A stretch of DNA of 64,000 bases from Streptomyces yatensis (GTDB taxonomy: Bacteria; Actinomycetota; Actinomycetes; Streptomycetales; Streptomycetaceae): positions 7,998,001-8,062,000 of the forward strand of contig NZ_CP072941.1 in NCBI RefSeq assembly GCF_018069625.1. The letters run 5' to 3'. Positions 17,915 to 26,815 of this stretch are shown piece after piece (the stretch's first letter is position 1; each line of letters begins with the position of its first letter). Position numbers and translations under genes: made by a program. A model generated the notes under the pieces. The model was not told the DNA's origin, made no database searches, and saw only the letters and a list, made by a program, of their open reading frames with translations.

Positions 17915-19566
17915 GCCGCCCCCTCCCGTCTCGCCCCGCGGCCCGGCCCCGCCTGGCGGTCCTGTCCTGTCTCGGGGCCCGGCGCGGTCTGGCGGTCCCG
18001 TCCTGCCCCGCGTCCCTGTGCCGCCTCGCGGTCCCGTCCCGCCTCGGGGCTCAGTCCGGCCTCGGGGCCCGGCACCGTCTCGCGGTCCTGTCCGGCCTTG
18101 GGGCCCTGTCCCGCCTCGCGGCCCGGCGCCGCCTGGCGGTCCCGTCCTGCCCCGCGTCCCTGTGCCGCCTCGCGGTCCCGCTCCGCCTCGGGGCTCAGTC
18201 CGGCCTCGGGGCCCGGCACCGTCTCGCGGTCCTGTCCGGCCTCGGGGCCCTGTCCCGCCTTGCGGCCCAGCACCGCCTCGCGGCCCAGCACCGTCTCGCG
18301 GTCCCGTCCTGCCCCGCGACCCTGTGCCGCCTCGCGGTCCCGTCCCGCCTCGGGGCTCAGTCCGGCCTCGCGGCCCGGGCCCGTACCGCCGTCCTGTCCC
18401 GCCGCGCGGTTATGCCGCGCCTCCTGCCCCGCCCGGCGACCCCGCCCCGCCCCGCGGCCCTCGTCCGGCTGTTCGCCCGGCGGGGGCGGTCGTTCCGGGA
18501 GGGTGGCGATGCTGAAGCGGGGGCCGCCGCCGCGGCGGGCGCGGGCGGTGCCCACCGCGTAGCCGCCCGCCGCCGCCGCGACGCCCGCCACGATCGCGCC
18601 CGCCCGCCCGGCGCCGCCCGCCCGGCCGAGCAGCGCGTCCCGCAGCCCGCGGGCGATCCCCGCGGGCAGCACCCGGGTGGTGTAGCGGCGCTCGGTCGAA
18701 AGGCCCGTCTGGGCGCCCACGCTGCGCGTCACCAGGGCCTTGGAGAGGCCCTCGGCGTACGCCCGCGACCGGAAGTAGGCGAAGCGCTCCCGGGCGGCGG
18801 GCACCTTGTGGTGGATCACCGCACGGTCGTCGATCAGCAGCAGCGCGTCCGGCCGGGCGCGGGCCAGCCGGATGCACAGCTCGGTCTCCTCGCAGCCCAG
18901 CGGCCGCTTGTCGCCGTCCCGGCCGATACCGCTCGCGAAGCCCCCGGCGGCGTCGAACGCCTCTCTGCGGAACGAGGCGTTCCCACCCAGGACATTGCGC
19001 ACCCGCACCCGCCCCGGCGGCAGCCCGAGGTAGGTGCAGCCCACCACCCAGTCGAACTCCTCGGGGAACCAGACCGGACGGCGGCGCGACGCCCACACCG
19101 GGACGGTGCGCCCGCCGACCGCCATGACCCGAGGATCGGTGTACGCGACGGCGAAGTGGTGCAGCCAGTCCCGTTCGGCGACCGCGTCGTCGTCGAGGAA
19201 GGCGATCACCTCGCCGTGCGAGGCCGCGATACCGGTGTTGCGTCCGGCGGACAGGCCGCGGGGGCCCGCGTTGGCGAGCACCCGCACCCCCTGACCCGCA
19301 TCCGCCGCCGTCTCGGGATCCGCACCCGACGCGCCGTCCCCGAACCCGTCCCCGAACCCGTCCCCGCCCCCGTCTCCGTAGTGGTCCGTCAGCCGCCGCA
19401 GCAGACCGGCGTTGTGATCCACCACCAGGAGCGTCTCGTGGGCGGGCAGCGACTGGGCCCGTACCGAGTCCACCGCGGCGAGAATGTCGCCCCAGCGGTC
19501 CTCGGTGTAGACGCAGATCACCACGGAGATCCGCACCGGCGGCCCCGGAGCCGGGCGAACCGTCAA
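17911..19566 (-). CDS. Family 2 glycosyltransferase with hexapeptide-repeat tail
   Basis: 551 residues. Residues about 10-300 are a GT-A family 2 domain: ISVVICVYTEDR at the start, DDD at 125-127 for metal/sugar-nucleotide binding, GGNASFRREAF and CEETELCIRL further on. A glycine-rich insert (YGDGGGDGFGDGFGDG, about 63-78) interrupts the early fold. Residues 401-544 are 24 tandem hexads of the type AGxDRE, highly charged. The TTG start overlaps the preceding stop (TTGA); a GTG at residue 11 is an alternative. It probably transfers a sugar to a lipid-linked polysaccharide precursor. Confidence 0.85.
   Translation of the reverse strand: MTVRPAPGPPVRISVVICVYTEDRWGDILAAVDSVRAQSLPAHETLLVVDHNAGLLRRLTDHYGDGGGDGFGDGFGDGASGADPETAADAGQGVRVLANAGPRGLSAGRNTGIAASHGEVIAFLDDDAVAERDWLHHFAVAYTDPRVMAVGGRTVPVWASRRRPVWFPEEFDWVVGCTYLGLPPGRVRVRNVLGGNASFRREAFDAAGGFASGIGRDGDKRPLGCEETELCIRLARARPDALLLIDDRAVIHHKVPAARERFAYFRSRAYAEGLSKALVTRSVGAQTGLSTERRYTTRVLPAGIARGLRDALLGRAGGAGRAGAIVAGVAAAAGGYAVGTARARRGGGPRFSIATLPERPPPPGEQPDEGRGAGRGRRAGQEARHNRAAGQDGGTGPGREAGLSPEAGRDREAAQGRGAGRDRETVLGREAVLGRKAGQGPEAGQDRETVPGPEAGLSPEAERDREAAQGRGAGRDRQAAPGREAGQGPKAGQDRETVPGPEAGLSPEAGRDREAAQGRGAGRDRQTAPGPETGQDRQAGPGRGARREGAA
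17935..18366. repeat. 18-bp coding minisatellite (24 units)
   Basis: Twenty-four degenerate 18-bp units (plus-strand form near GCCTCGCGGTCCCGTCCC) encode in-frame hexapeptides of the glycosyltransferase tail. A higher-order block of eight or nine units beginning AGLSPE recurs three times, showing recent segmental duplication. Confidence 0.9.
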
Positions 19567-20375
19567 GACGCCTCCCCCCGGACCGCCGCGGGCGCCACCG
19601 CGGGGCGGCGCGGCCGCCGGGCGCCGCGCTCGCGCAGGATCACCTTCAGCACCCGCAGCCCGTCGCGGACGGCCCGCAGATTGCTGGCGCCGTGGATGCG
19701 CTCGTACTCATGGCTGGGGATCTCCTGGACCCGCAGCCCGGCCTTGACCACCCGGATGTTCATCAGCGTCTCCACCTCGAACCCGGCGCAGTCCAGCGCG
19801 ATCTCGTCGAGGCAGTGGCGCCAGAAGGCGTTGTAGCCGTAGCAGAGATCGGTGTAGCGGGCGCCGAACTTGCGGTTGACGATCGAGGTGAGCGCGCGAT
19901 TGCCGAGCCTGCGGATCGTCGTCATGTCGTCCGTCCCGCCGCCGTTGGCGAAGCGCGAGCCCTTGGCGAAGTCGGCGCCCGAGACCAGCGCCGACACATA
20001 GCTGACGATCTCCGATCCATCGGCGGATCCATCGGCGTCGATCATCACCACGATGTCGCCGGTGCAGGCGGCGAATCCGGCGCTGAGCGCGTCCCCCTTG
20101 CCCTTGCCGGACTGGGACACGACTTTCACCTCGGGCCACAGTTCCCGGGCGACCCGGACCGTGTCGTCGGTGGAATTGCCGTCGACCAGGACCACTTCAT
20201 GGATCCAGTCGGGCAAGGTTTTGAAAACATACGGAAGATTCTCGGCCTCGTTCATCGCCGGAATCACGACGCTCACCGGTGGCGCAATCGCGAGATGAGA
20301 GGACACCGGGCGGTACGGATGTGTACCGGCCGCCGGATCGATTTCCGGCGCGGCCGGGCGCACAAAGGAGCTCAT
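19563..20375 (-). CDS. Family 2 glycosyltransferase (dolichyl-phosphate-mannose-synthase-like)
   Basis: 270 residues, single GT-A domain: PVSVVIPAMNEAENLP at the start, VDGNSTDDT for nucleotide binding, VMIDADGSADG as the DXD region, and NALTS-like helices later. There are no C-terminal membrane helices, so it is a soluble DPM1-like enzyme making a polyprenyl-phosphate-linked sugar. The start at 20375 is chosen over 20489 because the extra N-terminal residues are not family-like. It is the first gene of the operon that continues through the repeat-tailed transferase, the deacetylase and the flippase fusion. Confidence 0.85.
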   Translation of the reverse strand: MSSFVRPAAPEIDPAAGTHPYRPVSSHLAIAPPVSVVIPAMNEAENLPYVFKTLPDWIHEVVLVDGNSTDDTVRVARELWPEVKVVSQSGKGKGDALSAGFAACTGDIVVMIDADGSADGSEIVSYVSALVSGADFAKGSRFANGGGTDDMTTIRRLGNRALTSIVNRKFGARYTDLCYGYNAFWRHCLDEIALDCAGFEVETLMNIRVVKAGLRVQEIPSHEYERIHGASNLRAVRDGLRVLKVILRERGARRPRRPAVAPAAVRGEAS

Positions 20376-20752
20376 GAGTTTGTTTTCCCTCTCGTCCGGT
20401 GGACCGTCCGCCCCACGGACAGTCCTTTGGTGTATCCGGTTCGAAAGGGGGGTTCTCACCCGCGCATGACGGCATGGACTGCCGGCCAAGGCAAGGCGAG
20501 CTGGCTGGTGTTACTGGCCTCGCGGCCCGCGTGCACGGCGCATCCCAAGCATCCCCAAAGGATCAGGACAGCCGGACGCGGCACCCCCCTACCGCGTTTC
20601 CCGCCCCGGGAACCATCGCGACGCTATGAAGCCCCTCCCCTGGAGCCGCCTGTGATGATGGTCCCGAACACGGGTGGAAGTACGACGGTATTGACGTCGC
20701 AATCTCTATGGCAAGCCGATTGCGGCTACACCCCCCTTGGTAATTTTGTTCG
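20376..20752. promoter_or_regulatory. 377-bp gap: leader region of the glycosyltransferase operon
   Basis: Lower-GC stretch between the acyltransferase stop and the start of the DPM1-like gene, both on the minus strand. It must contain the operon promoter, but I see no convincing -35/-10 pair, strong hairpin or gene. Confidence 0.4.
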
Positions 20753-21856
20753 TCAGTCCTGTGGGTTCCTTTTCCGAAGACTGCCCACGCTTTTGAGCAC
20801 CCGGTCGGCCGGCCCGAAGAGCTCCGGCCGGGAAACCACGGTATTGCGCAGTGTGCGCACCGGGGCGCGCCGTGCCCGGTGACCGAGCGCCACCGGATGG
20901 CGGCGCGTCACCCACCCCTCCGACACGCTGAGATCGCGTGTTTTCAGGGAGTCCTTGTATTCCTTCTCGCCGCGCCCGAGATCGAGATAGTCCACACCCT
21001 GCGCGGCGGCCCCTTCCGCCATGCGCAGATGCAGCACAAGTCCGGGCGAGTATTTGGAATATGCCGGGTCGTAGGCCGGAAACCAGCAGGCGAGCACCCG
21101 CTCCGAGGACAGTCCGAAGTGCGCGGCGACCGGCCGGCCGCCCGCGTACAACACCGACAGCAGCCCCTGGCAGGAGGCGCCGCGGGTATGGAAGAGCTGC
21201 TCCACCAGCCGGATGATCCACGGCCGGGCGAACCGGTCGCTGCGCCCGGTCCTGCGGTACTGCGCGGACTTCCAGCCGATCAGGGTGCGCAGCACGGCCG
21301 GATCGCGCTCGTCGTGCACATAGCGCACCTCGCCCACGTCCCGGCCCAGCTTGCGCTCCTTGGCCAGTGTGGTGCGGGTGAACTTCGGCGACCGGTCGCG
21401 CAGCCGGGCCAGATACGCCTCATAGCCCCGCTCCACATCGATCACGGGGGAGGGGAAGGAGCCACGGGCCCCCACCTCGAACGGCTTCTGCCCCTCCACC
21501 AGATGATCGAACTCCCAGACGGCCAGGGAGCATGCGCGCAGCAGCTCCCGGGCGTCCCACTGGAACCCGGGCCGGTGCACCAGGCCCTGGGCGTCCGAGA
21601 GGCCGAGCCCGATCGCCCGCCCCACCCCGAGCCGGGTCCGCTGAAAAGGGAAGAACGCCACCGGCTCCCCCTCCTCGCGGACCACCGCGATCCGCACCCC
21701 GCGTCTGCAGTGGCCGACGGCCAGCGTGAACTCCGGTGACAGAAAGGGGTTCGCCAGCTCCGGCGCGCCCAGCAGATGCGCCTGTGACTGCATGGCCGTC
21801 CACACCGCCCGGTCGGCTGCGGTCAGCTCGCCCGGGCGGTACACACCGATCTCCAC
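20753..21856 (-). CDS. FemAB/CelD-like GNAT acyltransferase
   Basis: 367-residue protein of the BioF2/CelD-like acetyltransferase group: N-terminal FLSPEFTLAVG and AFFPFQRTRLGVGRAIG, and a C-terminal half with WKSAQYRRTGRSDRF and LDLGRGEKEYKDSL, the signature end of the second GNAT fold. Such proteins occur in exopolysaccharide loci, where they probably acylate sugars or lipid carriers. GTG at 21856 lies four bases after the upstream membrane-protein gene, implying cotranscription. Confidence 0.82.
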   Translation of the reverse strand: MEIGVYRPGELTAADRAVWTAMQSQAHLLGAPELANPFLSPEFTLAVGHCRRGVRIAVVREEGEPVAFFPFQRTRLGVGRAIGLGLSDAQGLVHRPGFQWDARELLRACSLAVWEFDHLVEGQKPFEVGARGSFPSPVIDVERGYEAYLARLRDRSPKFTRTTLAKERKLGRDVGEVRYVHDERDPAVLRTLIGWKSAQYRRTGRSDRFARPWIIRLVEQLFHTRGASCQGLLSVLYAGGRPVAAHFGLSSERVLACWFPAYDPAYSKYSPGLVLHLRMAEGAAAQGVDYLDLGRGEKEYKDSLKTRDLSVSEGWVTRRHPVALGHRARRAPVRTLRNTVVSRPELFGPADRVLKSVGSLRKRNPQD

Positions 21857-21860
21857 GTAT

Positions 21861-22256
21861 CTATTCCTGACTGTGGGTCATACGTCGTCGCCGCGTGAGG
21901 CGGGTGAGCAGCGCCGGCACCAGGATCAGCAGGCTCAGGCACCCGACCGCCGCGATCCCGCCGCGCGCCGACCACAGCCGCAACGCGAGCATCGCCTGCG
22001 CCACCAGCAGATCCAGCGCGAGCGCCCCGGCCACCGCCAGCACCGGGCGGATCAGCGCGTCCAGCCCGCGCAGGGCGCTGCCGATGGCCAGCGCGGGCGC
22101 GGCGAGCAGGAAGAACAGCGTGAACGGCGCCCGCAGCGGCGAGTGGACGTCGGCCAGCGCGAGTGCCGCGCCGATGGCCGCGATGCCGACCGCGGCGCCC
22201 GCGATCACCGGCAGCGAGTCGCCACCCGCAGGTCTCTTGTCAGTGATGGTATGCAT
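21861..22256 (-). CDS. Small membrane protein of the polysaccharide locus
   Basis: 131 residues with four hydrophobic segments (about residues 15-33, 42-60, 68-90 and 98-120) and a basic C-terminus (RLTRRRRM), so cytoplasmic-facing. No family recognised. The start at 22256 is chosen because the frame upstream is compositionally non-coding. It is cotranscribed with the acyltransferase and may be an accessory to polymer assembly. Confidence 0.65.
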   Translation of the reverse strand: MHTITDKRPAGGDSLPVIAGAAVGIAAIGAALALADVHSPLRAPFTLFFLLAAPALAIGSALRGLDALIRPVLAVAGALALDLLVAQAMLALRLWSARGGIAAVGCLSLLILVPALLTRLTRRRRMTHSQE

Positions 22257-22660
22257 TGGCGTCTTTGCCCCCCGAAGCGCCGGATGCCGGGCTTCAATGT
22301 CGCGCAGTCGCCGGATGCCGTCAAGACGGAGAAAGTGTACGAACGGTCCATTGGCGGGCGCAGGGGTTGAGTGCCCATCAGCGCTGGTCGCGCCCTGCGC
22401 TCCGGTCGTGCGCCGGGGAAGTTGGGGCGGGGCGTGGTGACTCATCCCCATTCCGTCCGACCTATGGACGTATCGGCCTCGTATCGAAAGATTTTTGCCA
22501 ACTACCCGCATAGATCGGCCGTTTACGCGGGATGACATATCCATGTCACGCCGCCGAAACGATCCCTGGCGGCGTGGCTGACGGTTTCGAACGCGATTGC
22601 CCTTTTGGTGGGCTATCGCGCCTCATATCGGCACAGCAGTGATCCTGCTAGGGAGATCGA
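22257..22660. promoter_or_regulatory. 404-bp divergent intergenic region
   Basis: Separates the minus-strand membrane-protein gene from the lipase. It contains a perfect inverted repeat, CACGCCGCC (22547-22555) and GGCGGCGTG (22568-22576), about 85 bp before the lipase start, and AGGGAG as the lipase ribosome site. No gene is seen. Confidence 0.45.
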
Positions 22661-23467
22661 ATGAAACTGTCCAGACTCACGGCGACGATGGGTGCGTTCG
22701 TCGTCGGTGCCGTCCTCGCCCTCACCGGGGCCGGCGCAGCCCATGCCACCGAGAACAGCGCGGGCCCCGCCTATGTGGCGCTGGGCGACTCCTACTCATC
22801 CGGCCTCGGCTCGGGCAGCTACGACAGCTCCAGCGGCAGCTGTAAGCGCAGCAGTAAGGCGTACCCCGCGCTCTGGGCCGCCGCGCACGCCCCCTCGAGC
22901 TTCAACTTCACCGCCTGCTCGGGCGCCAAGACCGGCGATGTGCTCAACAACCAGCTCGGCCCGCTGGGCTCCGGCACCGGTCTCGTCTCCATCTCCATCG
23001 GCGGCAATGACGCCGGCTTCGCCGACATCATGACCACCTGTGTGCTGCAGTCCGAGTCCACCTGCGTCAACGCGGTCAACAGCGCCAAGACGTTCGTCCA
23101 GAACACCCTGCCCGGCAAGCTGGACCAGGTCTACAACGCCATCAGCGCCAAGGCCCCCTCCGCGCATGTCGTCGTCCTCGGCTACCCGCGGTTCTACAAG
23201 CTGGGCGGCTCCTGCATCGTGGGGCTCAGCGAGACCGAGCGCGCCGCGATCAACAGCGGTGCCGATCTGCTCAACTCCGTCACCGCCAAGCGCGCCGCCG
23301 ACCACGGCTTCAGCTTCGGCGACGTCACCACGACCTTCACCGGACATGAGATCTGCTCCGGCAACGCCTGGCTGAACAGCGTCACCTTCCCCATCGACGA
23401 GTCCTACCACCCCACCCCCGCCGGCCAGTCCGGTGGCTACCTCCCGGTCTTCAGCTCCGCCGCCTGA
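22661..23467 (+). CDS. Secreted SGNH/GDSL lipase-esterase
   Basis: 268 residues. Signal peptide 1-29 (cleavage after AAHA), then an SGNH hydrolase: block I GDSYSSG with Ser44, block III ISIGGNDAGF, and the C-terminal catalytic pair around Asp246 and His250 (DESYHPT). Six cysteines fit the three disulfides of the Streptomyces secreted lipase group. It hydrolyses lipid esters outside the cell. AGGGAG lies just before the ATG. Confidence 0.92.
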   Translation: MKLSRLTATMGAFVVGAVLALTGAGAAHATENSAGPAYVALGDSYSSGLGSGSYDSSSGSCKRSSKAYPALWAAAHAPSSFNFTACSGAKTGDVLNNQLGPLGSGTGLVSISIGGNDAGFADIMTTCVLQSESTCVNAVNSAKTFVQNTLPGKLDQVYNAISAKAPSAHVVVLGYPRFYKLGGSCIVGLSETERAAINSGADLLNSVTAKRAADHGFSFGDVTTTFTGHEICSGNAWLNSVTFPIDESYHPTPAGQSGGYLPVFSSAA

Positions 23468-23493
23468 CCGTCCCCCCGCCACCACACGCACAG

Positions 23494-23522
23494 GAGGAGG
23501 CCCCGGCCATCGGGGCCTCCTC
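23494..23522. terminator. Strong bidirectional terminator
   Basis: GAGGAGGCCCCG and CGGGGCCTCCTC form a perfect 12-bp stem with a 5-nt loop between the convergent lipase and NicO genes. Confidence 0.85.
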
Positions 23523-23560
23523 GCCGTCCGTGGCCACCGGGCAACCGGGCCGGAGCCACC

Positions 23561-25255
23561 TCAGCCGAGCGTGGTGGCCGCCCCCCTCAGCACCAGTCCG
23601 CACCCCAACGCGAGGACGACCGCGGCGGTTCCGACGGGCGAGGCGCGGCGCACCGCCCCCAGCAGCCGGTCGATCCGGCCCCCCGACCCCTTGCGGGCCG
23701 CCAGCCGCTCCGTGGCCCGCACGCCCAGCCGCACCGCGGCGAACCCGGCCAGCGTGAGCGTCATCGCCAGCCCGAGCCCGTACGCCACCACCAGGACGAA
23801 ACCGAACCACGCCTGGCCCAGCGCGGCCGCGCCGACGAGCACGATGACGGCGGAGGGGCTGGGCACCATGCCCCCGGCGAAGCCGAGCAGCAGCGTGCCG
23901 CGCAGCGTGGGCCGCACCTCATGGGTGTGGGTGTGACCGTCGCCGTGGTCGTGGGTGTGGGTGTGCGTGTGCGCATGGCCGTGGTCGTGCGCGTGGTCAT
24001 GGCCGTGTGCATCGCCGTGGTCATGGCTGTGCGTGTGGCCGTGATCGTGGCCGTGATCGTGGCCGTGGTGATGGGCGCGCGCCTGCCGGTGGCGGCGCAG
24101 CGCCTTACGGAGCAGCCCCGCCCCGGCCACCGCCACCAGCACGCCGCTCGCGATACCCAGCCAGGAGATCACCGACGGGGCGGCCGCCGAACCCGCCGTG
24201 ACCAGCAGCCCCAGCGCGAACACCCCCAAGGTGTGCGTGACCGTCACCGACGCGCCCAGCGCCAGCACATCGCGCAGCGCGCTGCGCCCGCCCGCCGCCG
24301 CGGCCGCCGCCATCATCGTCTTGCCGTGGCCGGGGGCCAGGGCGTGCATCGCGCCCAGCAGTACGGCGGTGGCGAAGGCCGTAAGGGCGAAGCCGAGGGT
24401 GATGTCATGGCGCGCCACCATGGAGGTGAGCGCCTGCGTCCAGCGGTCCACACCGCGCGGCAGCACCGACGAGCCCACCGCGTCGTCCCGACCGGACTCC
24501 ACCGTGGCGGCGAGCGCGGGGCCGCCCGCTGTGACCCTCAGCGCGGCCGACCGCTGATCGGGCGGTGAGGAGAGCTGCCCCGCCGGATAGCGGGTCAGCC
24601 GGTGGGAGGCCGAGGTCTTGGGGACGTCGGCGTCGGTGAGCGTCATACGGTCGCCCTGCGCCGTCACCTCCCGCCAGCCGGGGCCCGTACCGATGTCCCT
24701 GGGGCGATACGCCACCGTCACCCGTTCGCCGTGCCCCAGTGCGGCCGTCAGCCGGCACTCCACCCGCAGCGTCGGCAGCCCGGCCTGGCCGGGGCGCTGA
24801 CGCGCCTGGGCGCGCCCGTCGCGTACGGGCACCTGGCGCCCGTCGACGGTCAACCGCGCCCCCTCGGCCGCGCTCGCGCACCGCCGCGCCGCCCATGCGT
24901 CCAACTCCCGCCCGGACAGGGCGTCGTCGCCGTCGCGGTCGATCTCCGGCTTCGCCTGCGCGGAAGGGATCTCGGCGAGGTCCTCGACATGGTCGACCCG
25001 CAGCGTCCCGGGGGTGACCACCAGCCCGTCGTAACGGTTGACGGTGAAGTTGCCGAGCGGATGCGCTTCGGCGCTCCCGGCAGGCAACAGCACTATCGCC
25101 ACGGCCCCCACCAGCACCCCGAAGGCCGCCAACCGCCGACGGGTGCGCCGCCCGGGGTGCTGGGTTTTGTCGGCGGGGTTTTGGGCGCGCGGCTCTGGCC
25201 GGGGGGCCGGGGGCTTGGCCCCGGTTCGGGAAGGGGCGGGGTGGGGAAGACTCAT
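23561..25255 (-). CDS. NicO/RcnA-like nickel/cobalt transporter with His-rich loop
   Basis: 564 residues. After a proline-rich N-terminus (about 1-40) comes a hydrophobic segment, then an exported beta-rich region starting AHPLGNFTVNRYDG, then six or more helices with the HAL(A)PGHGK signature of the HoxN/NicO family. Between helices is a loop of about 50 residues dominated by His-Asp-Gly and His-Thr, for metal capture. It probably moves Ni, Co or another divalent cation. The ATG overlaps the TPR stop (ATGA). The first 35 codons coincide with a fragment of a dispersed GC repeat. Confidence 0.85.
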   Translation of the reverse strand: MSLPHPAPSRTGAKPPAPRPEPRAQNPADKTQHPGRRTRRRLAAFGVLVGAVAIVLLPAGSAEAHPLGNFTVNRYDGLVVTPGTLRVDHVEDLAEIPSAQAKPEIDRDGDDALSGRELDAWAARRCASAAEGARLTVDGRQVPVRDGRAQARQRPGQAGLPTLRVECRLTAALGHGERVTVAYRPRDIGTGPGWREVTAQGDRMTLTDADVPKTSASHRLTRYPAGQLSSPPDQRSAALRVTAGGPALAATVESGRDDAVGSSVLPRGVDRWTQALTSMVARHDITLGFALTAFATAVLLGAMHALAPGHGKTMMAAAAAAGGRSALRDVLALGASVTVTHTLGVFALGLLVTAGSAAAPSVISWLGIASGVLVAVAGAGLLRKALRRHRQARAHHHGHDHGHDHGHTHSHDHGDAHGHDHAHDHGHAHTHTHTHDHGDGHTHTHEVRPTLRGTLLLGFAGGMVPSPSAVIVLVGAAALGQAWFGFVLVVAYGLGLAMTLTLAGFAAVRLGVRATERLAARKGSGGRIDRLLGAVRRASPVGTAAVVLALGCGLVLRGAATTLG

Positions 25256-25258
25256 CGA
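25195..25258. repeat. Fragment of the dispersed GC element inside nicO
   Basis: Contains GGGAAGGGGCGGGG and a GGGGCCAAGCCCC-like hairpin matching the terminal repeats at 30463 and 41442. It covers the start codon and first codons of the NicO transporter and the stop of the TPR gene. Confidence 0.65.
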
Positions 25259-26613
25259 GCACCCCCCAGCGCCTTCAGCGCCGCCTTCGCCGCCCGCGCG
25301 CCGGTCGGGGAGAAGCCCGGGTTGAGGTCGAGCGCGGCCTTCAGATGCCGGCGCGCCGACTTCTCGTCGCCGAGGGACTTCTCGATGACGCCGCGGTGGT
25401 AGAGGAACGCCGCGTTGCGGTAGCCGGGCCCCGCGGCGCGCACGGCGTACTCCCGGGCCTTCTCGTCCTCGCCGTTGCGGTGCAGGGCCCACGCCAGCGC
25501 GTCGGCCGTGTGCACGGTCCGCCGCCGGTCCCACTCCGCGCGGGCCGCCTTCAGCGCCTCCTTCACGTCGCCGTGGTCGGCCGCCACCAGCGCGCTGTCC
25601 AGGTCGGTCGCCACGCCGTTGGCCCGCGCGAGGGTGATCCAGGTGTCGACCACCGCGTACTGCCCGCGCGCCTTGGAGCGGTCGCCCCGCGCCTCGTAAG
25701 CCTCGCCCAGCGCCGCGAGCTCAGCGGGCAGCGGATAGCGCCGTACGACCGCCTCCAGATCGCGGATCCCCGCCTTCTGCCGCCCGGCCGCGAGCGAGGT
25801 ACGGCCGCGGCCCTCCAGCGCCGGGAGATAGCCGGGCACGGCGCGCAGCGCGGTGGCGTACGCCCGCCGAGCGGTGTCGTACTCGCCCTGGTTCCAGGCA
25901 AGTTGGCCGAGCGCCGTCGAGACGTAGGCGATATCGCTGGGGGAGGTCGCGGAGTCCTGTGCACGCAGCAGCACCCGGCGCGCCCCGGCCGGGTCGCCGC
26001 GCAGTTCGAGGACGTAGCCGAGGCGGGTGAAGACGGGAATGCCGGGGCGCAGCGAGTCGGCCTTCTTGGCGGCCGTGTACGCGTCCTGGTAGCGGCCCAG
26101 CTCAACGAGGGCGTCCACCCGGACGGCCAGCGCCCCCTGGCTGTAGGAGTTCACCTTCAGGGCCCGGTCGGCGTCGCGCAGCGCGCCCCGGAAGTCATGG
26201 CGGGCGGCGGCGAGCGAGGCGCGCCCGGCGAGCGCCACGTCGTTGTCGCGCGGCTGGAGGGACAGGGACCGGGCGAACGCCTTCTCCGCCTGGGGATAGC
26301 GGGTGGGGTCGCCGCTGGTCCTGGCCTGTTCGACATAGGCCGAGCCGAGACCGGCCCAGCTCTCCGCGTCCTTCGGCTCGCCGCGCAGATGGGTCTGCAT
26401 GGCGCCGATCTGCCGGGCCAGGCCGTCGCCGCTCAGCTGCTCGTAGCGCGCGGCGGCCGGGCGCACCCCGCGGGCGGCGTCCTGGCCGCCGCCGGACCCG
26501 CCCGACCCGTCCGAGGCGCCGATCACGACCGAGGTGGCGGTCAGCCCGGCCGCGAGCGCGAACACCACGGCCGCGGTCCGGGCCGTATGGGGGAGGAATG
26601 GCCGAAGAGCCAT
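25252..26613 (-). CDS. Membrane-anchored TPR-repeat protein
   Basis: 453 residues. An N-terminal hydrophobic segment (about 8-30) anchors or exports a chain of tetratricopeptide repeats running from about residue 75 to the end (e.g. ALAGRASLAAARHDFRGALR and AYVSTALGQLAWNQGEYDTA). TPRs mediate protein-protein contacts. The start at 26613 is one of several in-frame methionines; 26634 is nearly as good. It lies between the DUF4331 and NicO genes, an arrangement that suggests an assembly factor for that system. Confidence 0.8.
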   Translation of the reverse strand: MALRPFLPHTARTAAVVFALAAGLTATSVVIGASDGSGGSGGGQDAARGVRPAAARYEQLSGDGLARQIGAMQTHLRGEPKDAESWAGLGSAYVEQARTSGDPTRYPQAEKAFARSLSLQPRDNDVALAGRASLAAARHDFRGALRDADRALKVNSYSQGALAVRVDALVELGRYQDAYTAAKKADSLRPGIPVFTRLGYVLELRGDPAGARRVLLRAQDSATSPSDIAYVSTALGQLAWNQGEYDTARRAYATALRAVPGYLPALEGRGRTSLAAGRQKAGIRDLEAVVRRYPLPAELAALGEAYEARGDRSKARGQYAVVDTWITLARANGVATDLDSALVAADHGDVKEALKAARAEWDRRRTVHTADALAWALHRNGEDEKAREYAVRAAGPGYRNAAFLYHRGVIEKSLGDEKSARRHLKAALDLNPGFSPTGARAAKAALKALGGAR

Positions 26614-26633
26614 GGTGACAGCTGCCTTTCGCA

Positions 26634-26815
26634 TGAGCATGAGCATGAGCACGAACGCGTGGCGGAGGGGCGGGGCGGGGGCGCGGCCGCCGCGCGGGTG
26701 TCGGCGGGGCCGCGCCCGGTGATACGGGCCCGAGGGCGCCCGTTGTTCAGTGCGCGCCCGTTGTTCAGTACGCGCTGTGGGTTCGGTGCGCGCCCGTGGT
26801 TCAGTGCCTGCGCAT
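26634..26815. repeat. Simple repeats between the DUF4331 and TPR genes
   Basis: About four copies of a CATGAG hexamer near 26634-26652, and several imperfect copies of GCGCGCCCGTTGTTCAGT at about 26737-26815, running into the DUF4331 C-terminal codons. Confidence 0.55.

Noticed and set aside
17935..18366. Possible CRISPR array
   Set aside because: Units are contiguous 18-bp coding repeats without spacers, in frame with a glycosyltransferase; no cas genes.
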